NCBI GenBank assembly: GCA_937124505.1
Contig: CAKZKV010000046.1
Span: 1 to 13,284, forward strand
DNA from: an uncultured Alphaproteobacteria bacterium
Lineage (GTDB): Bacteria; Pseudomonadota; Alphaproteobacteria; Micavibrionales; Micavibrionaceae
Length of the DNA stretch: 13,284 nucleotides
Direction of reading: 5' to 3'
Both the position numbers and the translations under genes were made by a program. The notes under the pieces were generated by a model. That model ran no database searches. It was not told the DNA's origin and saw only the letters and a list, made by a program, of their open reading frames with translations. Positions 1-7,167 of this stretch are shown here, one piece after another (the stretch's first letter is position 1; the number at the start of each line of letters is the position of its first letter).

Positions 1-26
1 GCAAGCTGTCCGATAATTCATAACCG

Positions 27-1661
27 TCAGATTAAATCGTGACTTTTACAGATCACCAGATTGGCTGAGGAATCGATTTTCTTGACACTCATTTCCACCC
101 CGACCGCATCGGCAGCGTTAGGAATTTTAACCTCCAATTCCCCGCCGAAAGACGACACCAGATGCACCGAATGCGAGGTATCAAGTGACACGGTTCCGCT
201 TCCGTCAATATATTCCGTATCATAGCGTTGCAGCGTCGCCGTCAGGTCAGTTGCCAGAGATCGTTGCAACCTGTTCTTATACGGATATCCGGCATTATAG
301 GCAGAATATTCCCCGCCGGATAGATCGTAAATCGCCGCACCGTCAGAGGCCGACAGCAGGTTATAAATTGCCGTTTCAATTGACCCGCTATCAAGGCGCA
401 CGTTCGGCACCTGATTATTTGACTCGCAATAGGGATTGATCAGCAGCGTTTTGTTGGAGCCGGGCCCGATATGAAAACAGGCCTGTGCCGTCGCGCCGTT
501 AACATTGGCCTCACAATCAATAAAAGAGTTATTGAAACTCCCCTCCTCAACATAAAATCCCACGCCGCTGGTCGTCGCGCCGAGAGAATACACCCGGCAG
601 GCGTGAAACTTGTTGGCATTAGGCGTATCGCCGCCATTACTGCGATAGAGATGCACGCCGTGTACGAAGGGCTGGGCGATTAGCACGCGGTCGAAATTAT
701 TCCAGTAACACGGGTTATGTGCCGCCGTCGAACCGGAGCCATCCAGCTCTATGCCTGTTTGTGCCTGCCATATCGTGATGTCCGTGATGGCATTTTGCAC
801 GCATGGCCTGTCTTTTCCGGACAGCTTCAATCCCACATCTCCCTGCTCAATCCGGAAGAGGGACAGCGTGACATAGTCACCGACCACCTCCAGCATATTG
901 AAAGTACTTCCATTTCCGCGAATGATACTTTTTTGACCCGCCCCGATCAGGGTCTTGTTCGCCGCAATTTCAATCGTGGAGGAGGTTAAAAAGACCCCGT
1001 TAGGAATAAAGACCGCATCATGGGCGGTGAGTGCCTGCTGAATCGCCAGCGTATCATCTGCGAGGCCGTCCCCCACCGCGCCAAAATCCTTGATAGAGAC
1101 CAGATCGGACAGCTTGTCCTGAATGGTGCGCTCGCTCGCGCCAGTTCCTGCCGCTGTAAAATAGGCGCCCGGTGTCGCGCCGCTCAAATCCAGTGCAACG
1201 GGGTTGCCATTGCCATCAAAACCAAGCCCTTTATTCCTGCGGTTTATTAGGGACGGCAGCACTTTCTGAACCGTTATTTCCGTGTCATCGAAGCGCAGGG
1301 CTGTGTCATTTTCCCGCGCAACCTGCTGCACGGCGGCCACCAGATAATCCAGCTCCGTATTGATCGCGTCCGCCGAGAAGTCCCCGCCTTCCAGGAAATC
1401 CGTCATCCGTTCAATCGGCAGCAACCGCTCCAGCGTGAGGATCGTGTCCATCGCAGGAGCGCTGTCAAACGTGACGCTGCCGCCGTTGGTATCTCCCGCG
1501 CCTGTAATGGTATAGCCGCTCACCTGTTCCGCCCCGTCAAATTTCACCAGCAGATCGCTGCTGGCAAAGATGGGAAAGGGAAAATCAAAGTCTGTCTGCG
1601 TTCCGTTGCAGACATAGGTGATCAGCGGCACAGTGGCCGGCATTTTGATGTGTGTGGTCAT
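27..1661 (-). CDS. Tail spike / fibre: T7-type N-terminal anchor plus pectate-lyase-like beta-helix
   Basis: 544-aa receptor-binding tail protein. Residues about 10-120 resemble the phage T7 gp17 N-terminal anchor (a YxxxG..TDFDFPFPIF start, then an ERxLPIERMTDFLEGG stretch), which docks the fibre on the tail. Residues about 188-215 carry the SIKDFGAVGDGLADDT-type motif that opens the Pectate_lyase_3 right-handed beta-helix. The rest is rich in G, N and D, as expected of a beta-helix, so the protein probably binds or cleaves a surface polysaccharide. The frame opens at 1733, but the first 24 codons run into an inverted-repeat element. The ATG at 1661 is preferred because GAGAA precedes it by 6 nt and homology begins just after it. 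It is the last virion gene in view; the stop is at 27-29. Polysaccharide substrate and catalytic activity cannot be read from the sequence. Confidence 0.85.
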   Translation of the reverse strand: MTTHIKMPATVPLITYVCNGTQTDFDFPFPIFASSDLLVKFDGAEQVSGYTITGAGDTNGGSVTFDSAPAMDTILTLERLLPIERMTDFLEGGDFSADAINTELDYLVAAVQQVARENDTALRFDDTEITVQKVLPSLINRRNKGLGFDGNGNPVALDLSGATPGAYFTAAGTGASERTIQDKLSDLVSIKDFGAVGDGLADDTLAIQQALTAHDAVFIPNGVFLTSSTIEIAANKTLIGAGQKSIIRGNGSTFNMLEVVGDYVTLSLFRIEQGDVGLKLSGKDRPCVQNAITDITIWQAQTGIELDGSGSTAAHNPCYWNNFDRVLIAQPFVHGVHLYRSNGGDTPNANKFHACRVYSLGATTSGVGFYVEEGSFNNSFIDCEANVNGATAQACFHIGPGSNKTLLINPYCESNNQVPNVRLDSGSIETAIYNLLSASDGAAIYDLSGGEYSAYNAGYPYKNRLQRSLATDLTATLQRYDTEYIDGSGTVSLDTSHSVHLVSSFGGELEVKIPNAADAVGVEMSVKKIDSSANLVICKSHDLI

Positions 1662-1694
1662 GATGAGTTCTCTAGTTGAGTTATCTGCAAAAAC

Positions 1695-1855
1695 CGTCAT
1701 CCCGGACATTATGTGAGACCAACCGAATAACATGAGGTCTGGTCGAACTTATGAGCCGGGATCCAAGAATGAATATCTTGAAATCTCTTAAATAGATCCC
1801 GGATAGCAAGTCTCCCTAAAACAAGTTTAAGCTCGACATAACTTCCGGGATGACG
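1695..1855. repeat. 161-bp inverted-repeat element (CGTCATCCCGG family)
   Basis: The ends are CGTCATCCCGGA (1695-1706) and its complement TCCGGGATGACG (1844-1855). A second CCGGGATC/GATCCCGG pair lies inside (about 1755-1797), so the element can fold into a multi-armed structure. Similar CGTCATCCCGG hairpins are widespread in alphaproteobacterial genomes. It fills the gap between the core-like gene and the tail spike and would form a strong structure in a read-through transcript. Confidence 0.8.
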
Positions 1856-1867
1856 ACTACAATGGGT

Positions 1868-2377
1868 TCAAAAACTTACCGCACGGGCCAGATTTTGCCG
1901 TTCCTGCAATTGGGTGGCTTGCAGGACGTTGAGGCTTTTTTGCTGTGCCAGTCCTTGTGACAGGGCGGTGGAGGTCAGTTGATCCAGACGGTTTCTTTGT
2001 GCCAGATCCTCCTCGCTTTCATCAAACAGGCCGAGCAACACCGCCTCGGCAGAGCCGCCAATAGAACTGATCCCGCTGCCGCCGAAAGAGGCACGTTGTT
2101 TCGCCACAACGCGTTTCAGGGCGCGCAGGCGGGTTTCCTCCGCATTTTGCGCCTGAATTTGCAGCTTTTGACGTTGCAGGGCGGCGTCCTGTGCCGCCTG
2201 CTTTTCCGCAAGGCCTTGCTGCTGCTGAAGCTGCTGCAGGGCAAGCGCCTGCTCCGCTTCCAGATTTCGGGCAGCGCGGCGCTCGTCCCGTCCACCGAAA
2301 TTTTCAACCGTCTCGACAAAGTTATCAATGGTATTCAGGGTCGAGGTAAGGCCGGCGGCAGAGGTAATGGCTCCCAT
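1868..2377 (-). CDS. Small internal virion (core)-like protein, gp14 position
   Basis: 169 aa. It starts with a small-residue segment (MGAITSAAGLTSTLNTIDNF), continues with a long Q/A/E/R-rich stretch (about 30-95) predicted to be a coiled coil, then a KQRASFGGSGISSIGGSAEAV motif (about 93-113) and another amphipathic helix. T7 gp14, an internal core protein that helps form the DNA-ejection channel, has a similar layout: helix, then an IRAAIG-type motif followed by a glycine/serine patch. The gene's position between tail tubular B and tail spike also fits. The start at 2377 has AAAGGA about 8 nt upstream; this site abuts the tubular B stop codon, giving a 12-nt gap and probable co-translation. 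Assignment rests on position and architecture, not clear sequence identity. Confidence 0.6.
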   Translation of the reverse strand: MGAITSAAGLTSTLNTIDNFVETVENFGGRDERRAARNLEAEQALALQQLQQQQGLAEKQAAQDAALQRQKLQIQAQNAEETRLRALKRVVAKQRASFGGSGISSIGGSAEAVLLGLFDESEEDLAQRNRLDQLTSTALSQGLAQQKSLNVLQATQLQERQNLARAVSF

Positions 2378-2389
2378 GGGTTCTATCCT

Positions 2390-4282
2390 TTAATCGTTCA
2401 CTTTCAATTCTGTTGTCACACTGAGCAGGGTGAATGGCAGGGGCGCACTTTGCTCAATCGTCCAGAGCGGGCGTTCCCCGTCCGGTTGCCAGCCAAAGGC
2501 GCGCACCCTCACATTGCCGCTGATAAGCGGCGGCGGGTCATCCAGCACCTCCCCGCCGAATTTGCGCAGAATTGCATCATCATAGCCGCGCCCAACATTC
2601 AGACGGAGGGCCTGCGTATTTTCCACGCGGAAGATCGCCTCCACCAGCCGCACCGTGCGTCCGCCGCCCGCCGCACCAACATCGCTGGGCGGCAGGGGCG
2701 TAATTTTATGCGTAAAAGGCAGGCCAATCTGCACCGTATTTGCATCAAAATCGAGTGTCACCGACCCGGAGCTGACAATCACCGGATCATGGACAATGCC
2801 ATCCGCCAGCACGGAAACCGTCTCCCCTTCCAAATGGTCCAGACCCGACCACACATCCGTTGCCGTGCCCGTTGTACCGCCAAGCGCGGAATCCAGATAG
2901 AGCGTATCGTTAAATTCCTCAATCATATACGTTCCGTCCCGCTCAATCAGCAGATACACCGTCTCCCCCACCACAGACACAGACAACACCACGCCGTCCG
3001 TCTCATGCAGCGTCCACGCCGCAACCTGTTCCGCCCGGTAAACGGTGAGCGTGGCAAATTTCCCATCCTCCCGCACAAGGAATAAAAGCCTACGCCTCTG
3101 GTCAAAATCCTGATCCACCGGGTTCACAATGATCTGCCGGGAGAGCAGCGCCAGGTCAGTGGCCTGATAGGCCTGCTCCAGATCGGTATAGAGAAATTCC
3201 CTTATTTCCTGCCGATTGCGTGCCACAAATAACGTCGCACCGTCCACATTGACCGGCGGAATATAGCGCGATGTGACCGACCCGACCCGCGTCTGACGCT
3301 TTAATTGCACCGACGTCGGGGTCAGTGGATCACCCGTCACCATCCATTCCGCGCCGGAGGTAAAGACCTGCAAATGCCGCCCGGAAAACAGGCCGCGAAT
3401 GGCATTGACCTGATCGGAAAGAATCGCAAATTCTATGGATTCATCATCCAGCCCCTCCCCCAGATCGAAATTAAACAGATCCCCGCTTTTGGAAAACCAC
3501 AATCGGTTCGGCAGATCACGTGACCCGCCGATGACTAGCCTGTCCTGATGAAACGCCACGGACACGGGATAGCCGCGATAAGCGGAAAATGCCTGCTCCT
3601 GCCAGTCAATGGTGGTATCGGTATTTGGCAAATCTTCAATTGTGGTGACACTGGCCACGGTCGGGGAGGCGACATCGGTGATATCGACTTCCTTCCCGCC
3701 GACACGCAGGCGCGTTCCTTCCTGCAATTTGTCAAACACATCCGCGGAGGCCGTCAGAGTAATCGTGCCGGATGTCCCGGACGGGGTTAGCGTCACGTTG
3801 CTCTCTGCAAATTTGAAATAGGGCTGATAGCGCACGCCGCCTTCCTCAAAATACGTCCACTCCGTCAAAGACCAGCCACCGGACGCCCGCGTCAGTTTTT
3901 GCGGCGGGTACTCCGGATGAGTCAGGAGCAGCGTATCGGCGGATTGCGTCCACACCACCTGATTGATGTCCGCCGCCGCCCAGGGTGCGGACAGGCTTGC
4001 TTCTTCACCGCCCTGAAAATAAACGGTGATTTCCGCGTCTGAGAGGACGAGGAGGTACGTCTGCTCCGTATTAAATTCAAATGCGATCAGGCGGCCCGTC
4101 GTCGGAACCGTGTCCACATAGCGCAGGCCCGCACGCCGCGTCACGCCGCCGGTCGGGAAGATAAACAGGTTTTGCAGCTCCAGCGCGCCATTGGCATAGG
4201 CGTTCAGGTCGCCGCGTCCCAGCAGGTCGCGGCTCACCGCCCCCGCCGTGAAGGTGGTTTTAATGTCTCTTATTCGGGTCAT
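2390..4282 (-). CDS. Tail tubular protein B (nozzle), T7 gp12-like
   Basis: 630 aa. The N-terminus (TTFTAGAVSRDLLGRGDL, then YANGALELQNLFIFPTGGVTRRAGLRYV) is the hallmark of the podoviral tail-nozzle family, in which homologues begin with a NFTAGEVSP-like motif and a ..GGATRRPG.. loop. A central segment (about residues 240-300) with FHQDRLVIGGS and LWFSKSGDLFNF is also typical and belongs to a beta-propeller region. T7 gp12 is longer, at 794 aa. The protein forms the distal tail tube below tubular protein A and contacts the fibres. The start at 4282 fits family N-termini, although the Shine-Dalgarno is weak (only an A-rich GAAAAAA). A 150-bp hairpin element separates it from tubular A upstream. 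Confidence 0.88.
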   Translation of the reverse strand: MTRIRDIKTTFTAGAVSRDLLGRGDLNAYANGALELQNLFIFPTGGVTRRAGLRYVDTVPTTGRLIAFEFNTEQTYLLVLSDAEITVYFQGGEEASLSAPWAAADINQVVWTQSADTLLLTHPEYPPQKLTRASGGWSLTEWTYFEEGGVRYQPYFKFAESNVTLTPSGTSGTITLTASADVFDKLQEGTRLRVGGKEVDITDVASPTVASVTTIEDLPNTDTTIDWQEQAFSAYRGYPVSVAFHQDRLVIGGSRDLPNRLWFSKSGDLFNFDLGEGLDDESIEFAILSDQVNAIRGLFSGRHLQVFTSGAEWMVTGDPLTPTSVQLKRQTRVGSVTSRYIPPVNVDGATLFVARNRQEIREFLYTDLEQAYQATDLALLSRQIIVNPVDQDFDQRRRLLFLVREDGKFATLTVYRAEQVAAWTLHETDGVVLSVSVVGETVYLLIERDGTYMIEEFNDTLYLDSALGGTTGTATDVWSGLDHLEGETVSVLADGIVHDPVIVSSGSVTLDFDANTVQIGLPFTHKITPLPPSDVGAAGGGRTVRLVEAIFRVENTQALRLNVGRGYDDAILRKFGGEVLDDPPPLISGNVRVRAFGWQPDGERPLWTIEQSAPLPFTLLSVTTELKVND

Positions 4283-4304
4283 GTGCGATTTTTTCGTTAT
4301 TCGT

Positions 4305-4453
4305 AAATTGTCATTCTGAACTTAGGAAATCACTGCGAATGAAGTGAGCGGAATGATTTTCTTATGTGATGAATCTGATCAGATTTCTCACACAACCAAT
4401 TCTACTCACTCATGTTATTCGTGAAGAATTGTTAAGTTCGAAATGACAATTTC
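4305..4453. repeat. 149-bp hairpin element between tail tubular genes
   Basis: Terminal inverted repeats AAATTGTCATTCTGAACTTA (4305-4324) and the complement of 4433-4453 match at about 18 of 21 positions. The symmetry continues inward with gaps to a perfect 14-nt palindrome at 4372-4385 (AATCTGATCAGATT), so the whole element is one long imperfect hairpin. The right end stops 2 nt short of the tubular A stop codon. It resembles the TGTCATTCTGAAC-type non-coding repeats seen in many alphaproteobacterial genomes. No gene lies in this gap. Confidence 0.8.
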
Positions 4454-4455
4454 GT

Positions 4456-5022
4456 TTATTTTCTGATATCGGTTAAAGGGAAATTCTCAATCGCCGACGG
4501 GCTGTCCTGTTGCGCGTCGATCTGCCTTGCCTGTTCGTATTCGCGTTCGGCGAGCCTGTATAGCGTCTCGGCTCTGGAGGTGTTTTCCGTCACGGGAATA
4601 CAGAACTCCGCCGCCAGCCGCGCCACCAGAGCCTGTGCAAAATAGGGCGGGAACGTGCTTTCATCCACCAAGGCAATATAATTCAATGTGACCGCCGAGA
4701 CATTTGTATGCAGCGCGCCGCTGACAATGCGGAAATTGACGCCGCGGCTTTTACTGTTCGACCCGGCAGACAGCGCCCGCAGGAAATCGTTTGGCAATCC
4801 AAAGGCGTACGCATAATCCGCTTCCGGGGCTTGCGCCAGTTGTGTGAGCGCGTTTTGCGTGGTGGCAAAACTCCAGCCATAAGCAGAAAGCAAGCCGTCG
4901 CGCACAGACTCGTACAGCGTCGCCGCAATTTCGGATTCCGCCGTCCCGTCAGAAAAGGACGTGATCGGCGCCGCGCCAATGCGCACCAGCGCCCGGCTGC
5001 ATAGGGTGATATCGTTGAGCAT
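4456..5022 (-). CDS. Tail tubular protein A (adaptor), T7 gp11-like
   Basis: 188 aa, close to T7 gp11 (196 aa). The N-terminus LNDITLCSRALVRIGAAPITSFSDGTAES, followed by LYESVRDGLLSAYGWSFAT, is the typical gp11 head-to-tail adaptor signature, and YAYAFGLPNDFLRAL (about 70-84) is its second conserved block. The protein forms the ring joining the portal to the nozzle. The frame runs back to 5079, but those 19 codons are partly repeat sequence. The ATG at 5022 has GGAG 7 nt upstream and matches family N-termini. It is separated from the capsid-side genes by about 300 bp of repeats, so it may depend on read-through or on a promoter I cannot see. Confidence 0.88.
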   Translation of the reverse strand: MLNDITLCSRALVRIGAAPITSFSDGTAESEIAATLYESVRDGLLSAYGWSFATTQNALTQLAQAPEADYAYAFGLPNDFLRALSAGSNSKSRGVNFRIVSGALHTNVSAVTLNYIALVDESTFPPYFAQALVARLAAEFCIPVTENTSRAETLYRLAEREYEQARQIDAQQDSPSAIENFPLTDIRK

Positions 5023-5063
5023 GTTTTTCTCCATAAAAAAGGCGGCCTTGTGGCCACAATAAG

Positions 5064-5141
5064 TGTCATTTCGAGGCAAAGCCGAGAAATCTCAATGAGA
5101 TAAGGAGATTCCTCCATCTCTACGAGACGTTCGGAATGACA
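5064..5141. repeat. 78-bp inverted-repeat element (TGTCATTTCGAG family)
   Basis: Ends are TGTCATTTCGAG (5064-5075) and the complement of 5130-5141 (TGTCATTCCGAA), 10 of 12 identical. The interior has a CCGAGAAATCTC-type segment typical of this family. The first 13 nt recur exactly at 9768-9780, elsewhere in the cluster. Confidence 0.7.
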
Positions 5142-5157
5142 AAATCTGCAACAGAAA

Positions 5158-5186
5158 CCGCCCTGCACCAAAATGATGCAGGACGG
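5158..5186 (-). terminator. Possible intrinsic terminator after the 79-aa gene
   Basis: On the minus strand a 10-bp stem CCGTCCTGCA/TGCAGGGCGG (one G-U) with a 9-nt loop is followed by TTTCTGTT. It lies about 140 nt downstream of the stop at 5327. The U-tract is short, so this is a weak terminator or just another hairpin. The adjacent stretch 5211-5272 is bounded by perfect 9-bp inverted repeats ACCTGTTTC/GAAACAGGT, which adds to the structure of this gene-free 300-bp gap. Confidence 0.4.
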
Positions 5187-5210
5187 CCCCGTGATCCATA
5201 CAGACGAAAA

Positions 5211-5272
5211 ACCTGTTTCAGACTTTTAAGAAGAGAGATGAGGAGACCGAGAGAACTCTCGAAGAAACAGGT
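5211..5272. repeat. 62-bp inverted repeat, ACCTGTTTC ends
   Basis: Perfect 9-bp terminal inverted repeats (5211-5219 and 5264-5272) enclose a purine-rich interior. A shorter pair, AACAGAT at 5290-5296 and its complement at 5322-5328, overlaps the stop codon of the neighbouring 79-aa gene. Nothing coding is visible between 5023 and 5326. Confidence 0.5.
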
Positions 5273-5326
5273 CAGTGAATGAAGAGATGAACAGATCACC
5301 GGATGATCCGTTTCTCCGCTCATCTG

Positions 5327-5566
5327 TTACGAGTAAGCTGCAATCGTGACGACTCCGCCACTATTGCCCGTCACAATATAGAAGATGGTGGACGGGCTTC
5401 CGTCTGTATCGATATTCGCGATAATCAGATCATTGACGCGCAACATGTCGCTGGCCGTGTTCAAATAGCCGGCGGTTGTGATGTCCGCGTCAACGGTTTT
5501 GTAATGCCACAGCGTAAAGTTATTCGCATAGGCGAGGACACTGAGGTCCGATGTAGAAAATGTCAT
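5327..5566 (-). CDS. Conserved small phage protein following the capsid gene
   Basis: 79 aa, beta-rich and without charged clusters or membrane segments. The blocks ANNFTLWHYKT (14-24), TAGYLNTASDMLRVNDLIIAN (31-51) and GNSGGVVTIA (68-77) look like a conserved family I associate with the position just after the capsid gene in alphaproteobacterial phages and prophages. A decoration protein or capsid accessory role is possible but unproven. The start at 5566 is chosen because TAGGAG stands 9 nt upstream; the 23 codons before it overlap a repeat. The stop is followed by inverted repeats. Confidence 0.7.
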   Translation of the reverse strand: MTFSTSDLSVLAYANNFTLWHYKTVDADITTAGYLNTASDMLRVNDLIIANIDTDGSPSTIFYIVTGNSGGVVTIAAYS

Positions 5567-5589
5567 GAATTTAGCTCCTAAATTTAAAA

Positions 5590-5683
5590 ATTTCAGATAC
5601 CAGAATCCCAGAACGTCGGAATCTCGGAATCTCAAAAAAAAAACTGTTCTGAGATTCTGATCATTTGAGACTCTGAAATTCTG
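5590..5683. repeat. Hairpin element between capsid gene and 79-aa gene
   Basis: Tandem and inverted copies of GGAATCTC/CAGAATCTCA type words occupy the whole gap. On the minus strand TCAGAATCTCA pairs with TGAGATTCCGA across a loop containing ten T residues (A10 on the plus strand at about 5634-5643). Outer words CAGAATCCCAGAAC and TTTCAGA extend the pairing. It is a diverged inverted-repeat element and could also slow or end capsid transcription. Confidence 0.55.
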
Positions 5684-6517
5684 TTAGTCCGGTGTTTCAT
5701 CACAGTTAATGACGACAATTCCCGCTTCATCAATCAGACCGGCTCCCTGGCTCATCATATTATTGACGAAGAAGGACGCCCGGTCGCCGTGCCAGGTGAT
5801 GTCCGTCTGTACGTCTGAACCACTGGCATGACCCACTGCTGTCTTGTGATAGAAGAAACAGGAGCGAATGTCATTGGCATCCACCGGCAGACCAGAATGG
5901 GGAATCCAGACGGTTCCCAGCCACATCTTGGCCTGTGTGATAGAGCTAAACGGCAATTGCTCCGCGCCGATATAATCGGCATTGGAGAATTCGTCGATCT
6001 GTAGCAGCTCCGACCACTGTTTCCAGCCGACCACGGCAAAGCGTCCACCATCATCCGGCACGTCATTGCCACCAAAGATTTCAAAGGCCTCCAGCGCTTT
6101 ATCCAGCGTCAACCCGACATTGCCGTCTGCAATCACATGGTCATCCGCGGCATTCAGGGCATTGATAATCATCTCATCGGTTTTGCGGCCCAGAGCGTTC
6201 GCTCCGGCAGCGGCAATCACCTGACGCTCATCAATATTGGTTTTCAGTTCGTCCAGACGATCCACCCAGTCCCCGGCATAGTAATCTTCCAATGTCACTG
6301 ACACGTTACTGTGATCCAGATTCATCACCGGCACCATACCGTGAGTCGATTTGGTCGATGCGGTTCCGGTTCCAACCTTCTGGAAAACTGCTTCTCCGCC
6401 ATTGATGTTGTTAATGGTTCTGACTGTGTTACGCAGTTTTGAACCCTGACGTTGGTAGGCCTCATGCACTTCGCGCTCGAAATGCTTGATAAAGGCCTGA
6501 TCAATTGTTGTAGACAT
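5684..6517 (-). CDS. Major capsid protein (probable HK97 fold)
   Basis: 277 aa. The N-terminal segment QAFIKHFEREVHEAYQRQGS and the region with VPVMNLDHSNVSVTLEDYYAGDWVDRLDELKTNIDERQ (63-99) resemble major capsid proteins of podovirus-like phages and prophages of alphaproteobacteria. ALGRKTDEMIINAL (108-121) follows as the spine-helix-like segment. It is shorter than T7 gp10A (345 aa). The start at 6517 has AGAGG at a good distance, and the 25 codons before it show no conservation. It is the first gene after a perfect sigma-70 consensus promoter, so capsid can be made independently of the SOS-controlled portal/scaffold operon. HK97 fold is inferred from resemblance. Confidence 0.85.
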   Translation of the reverse strand: MSTTIDQAFIKHFEREVHEAYQRQGSKLRNTVRTINNINGGEAVFQKVGTGTASTKSTHGMVPVMNLDHSNVSVTLEDYYAGDWVDRLDELKTNIDERQVIAAAGANALGRKTDEMIINALNAADDHVIADGNVGLTLDKALEAFEIFGGNDVPDDGGRFAVVGWKQWSELLQIDEFSNADYIGAEQLPFSSITQAKMWLGTVWIPHSGLPVDANDIRSCFFYHKTAVGHASGSDVQTDITWHGDRASFFVNNMMSQGAGLIDEAGIVVINCDETPD

Positions 6518-6562
6518 ATTGATACCTCTTTCAAATGTTAGAAATTTATGGATAAAAATGGT

Positions 6563-6590
6563 GAAGGTTGCCGTACTTTCTGCGGCCTTC
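6563..6590 (-). other. Stem-loop in the capsid mRNA leader
   Basis: On the minus strand GAAGGCCG pairs with CGG..CCTTC (3-nt bulge) around a 9-nt loop, followed by ACCATTTTTATC. It lies in the roughly 125-nt leader between the predicted start point and the capsid ATG. It could be an attenuator or a 5' stabilising hairpin; the evidence is structural only. Confidence 0.3.
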
Positions 6591-6647
6591 AAAGCATCCC
6601 GGACGGTGTACGTTTCTCTGGATACAATTATAGCGATGTTGAACCCT

Positions 6648-6675
6648 ATTATAAGATTATATTCCTATTTGTCAA
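6648..6675 (-). promoter_or_regulatory. Consensus sigma-70 promoter for the capsid gene
   Basis: Minus strand -35 TTGACA (6675-6670), 16-bp spacer, -10 TATAAT (6653-6648). Both hexamers are perfect. The predicted start point is near 6641. No GTTC-N7-GTTC LexA box overlaps it, unlike the promoter of the upstream operon. It is back-to-back with the PilZ promoter; the two -35 boxes are 20 bp apart. Confidence 0.75.
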
Positions 6676-6695
6676 CATAAAATTGCCACTTTTTT

Positions 6696-6723
6696 TTGTC
6701 TTAATCTTTTATTAAGCTATACT
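6696..6723 (+). promoter_or_regulatory. Promoter of the PilZ gene
   Basis: -35 TTGTCT (6696-6701), 16-bp spacer, -10 TATACT (6718-6723), in an A/T-rich region. The start codon is at 6788, giving a leader of roughly 55-60 nt with a GAGG ribosome site at 6779-6782. Confidence 0.65.
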
Positions 6724-6787
6724 TAAATAAACAGTATGGGGTAATAGGGGCCTTATTATAAAAAATAATGCATGAAACGAGGCCTAA

Positions 6788-7165
6788 ATGCTAATGAGAT
6801 TACTTGGTCAAACCGAACCTGATATCGAATCACTGATCCAGAAACGGAAACATGTCCGCCGGGAATCAGACCAATGTGTCGTTGAAATCAACGGCAAGAC
6901 TTACCCGGTCATGAACTGGTCACGCGGTGGCGCGCTGATTTTTGCTGATGACCGCCAGTTTGCCGAAACCGATCATCTTGAACTGACACTCAAGTTCCAC
7001 ATGCAAAACCAGATTATTCCCATCACAAATATGGCCCGCGTTTTGCGCAAGGCGGCCAATCGTGTGGCTGTAGAATTTCAGTCCCTTAATAATTCCACGC
7101 GTCAGCAATTTCAAAAAGTGATTGATGATATTACGACGCGGGAATTTGCAGATAGTCAGATCTGA
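6788..7165 (+). CDS. PilZ-domain c-di-GMP receptor protein
   Basis: 125 aa single-domain protein. The bipartite cyclic-di-GMP motif of the PilZ family is intact: RxxxR at R20-R24 (RKHVR) and (D/N)xSxxG at N43-G48 (NWSRGG). The C-terminal part contains the expected beta-barrel end (ARVLRKAANRVAVEFQSL) and a closing helix. There is no signal peptide or membrane segment, so it should be cytoplasmic. The start at 6788 has GAGG 5 nt upstream; an ATG two codons in is a worse fit. It is the only plus-strand gene within the virion cluster, has its own promoter, and ends 2 nt from the scaffold stop codon, so convergent transcription would interfere with scaffold mRNA. It could be a moron or a host-derived regulator. 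Its partner is not visible. Confidence 0.88.
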   Translation: MLMRLLGQTEPDIESLIQKRKHVRRESDQCVVEINGKTYPVMNWSRGGALIFADDRQFAETDHLELTLKFHMQNQIIPITNMARVLRKAANRVAVEFQSLNNSTRQQFQKVIDDITTREFADSQI

Positions 7166-7167
7166 GT

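Noticed and set aside
1662..1733. N-terminal extension of the tail spike
   Set aside because: The extra 24 codons enter the 1695-1855 repeat; homology and a ribosome site support the start at 1661. Similar extensions were trimmed for tubular A, the 79-aa gene, capsid, portal and the first operon gene.
1979..3085. 368-codon plus-strand open frame opposite the core-like and tubular B genes
   Set aside because: It runs across two well-supported minus-strand genes and their junction, has no recognisable domain, and has an R/H/Q-rich composition typical of an antisense shadow.
6601..6660. LexA box at the capsid promoter
   Set aside because: GAAC occurs at 6641-6644 but no second GAAC follows at seven bases, so the motif is incomplete.
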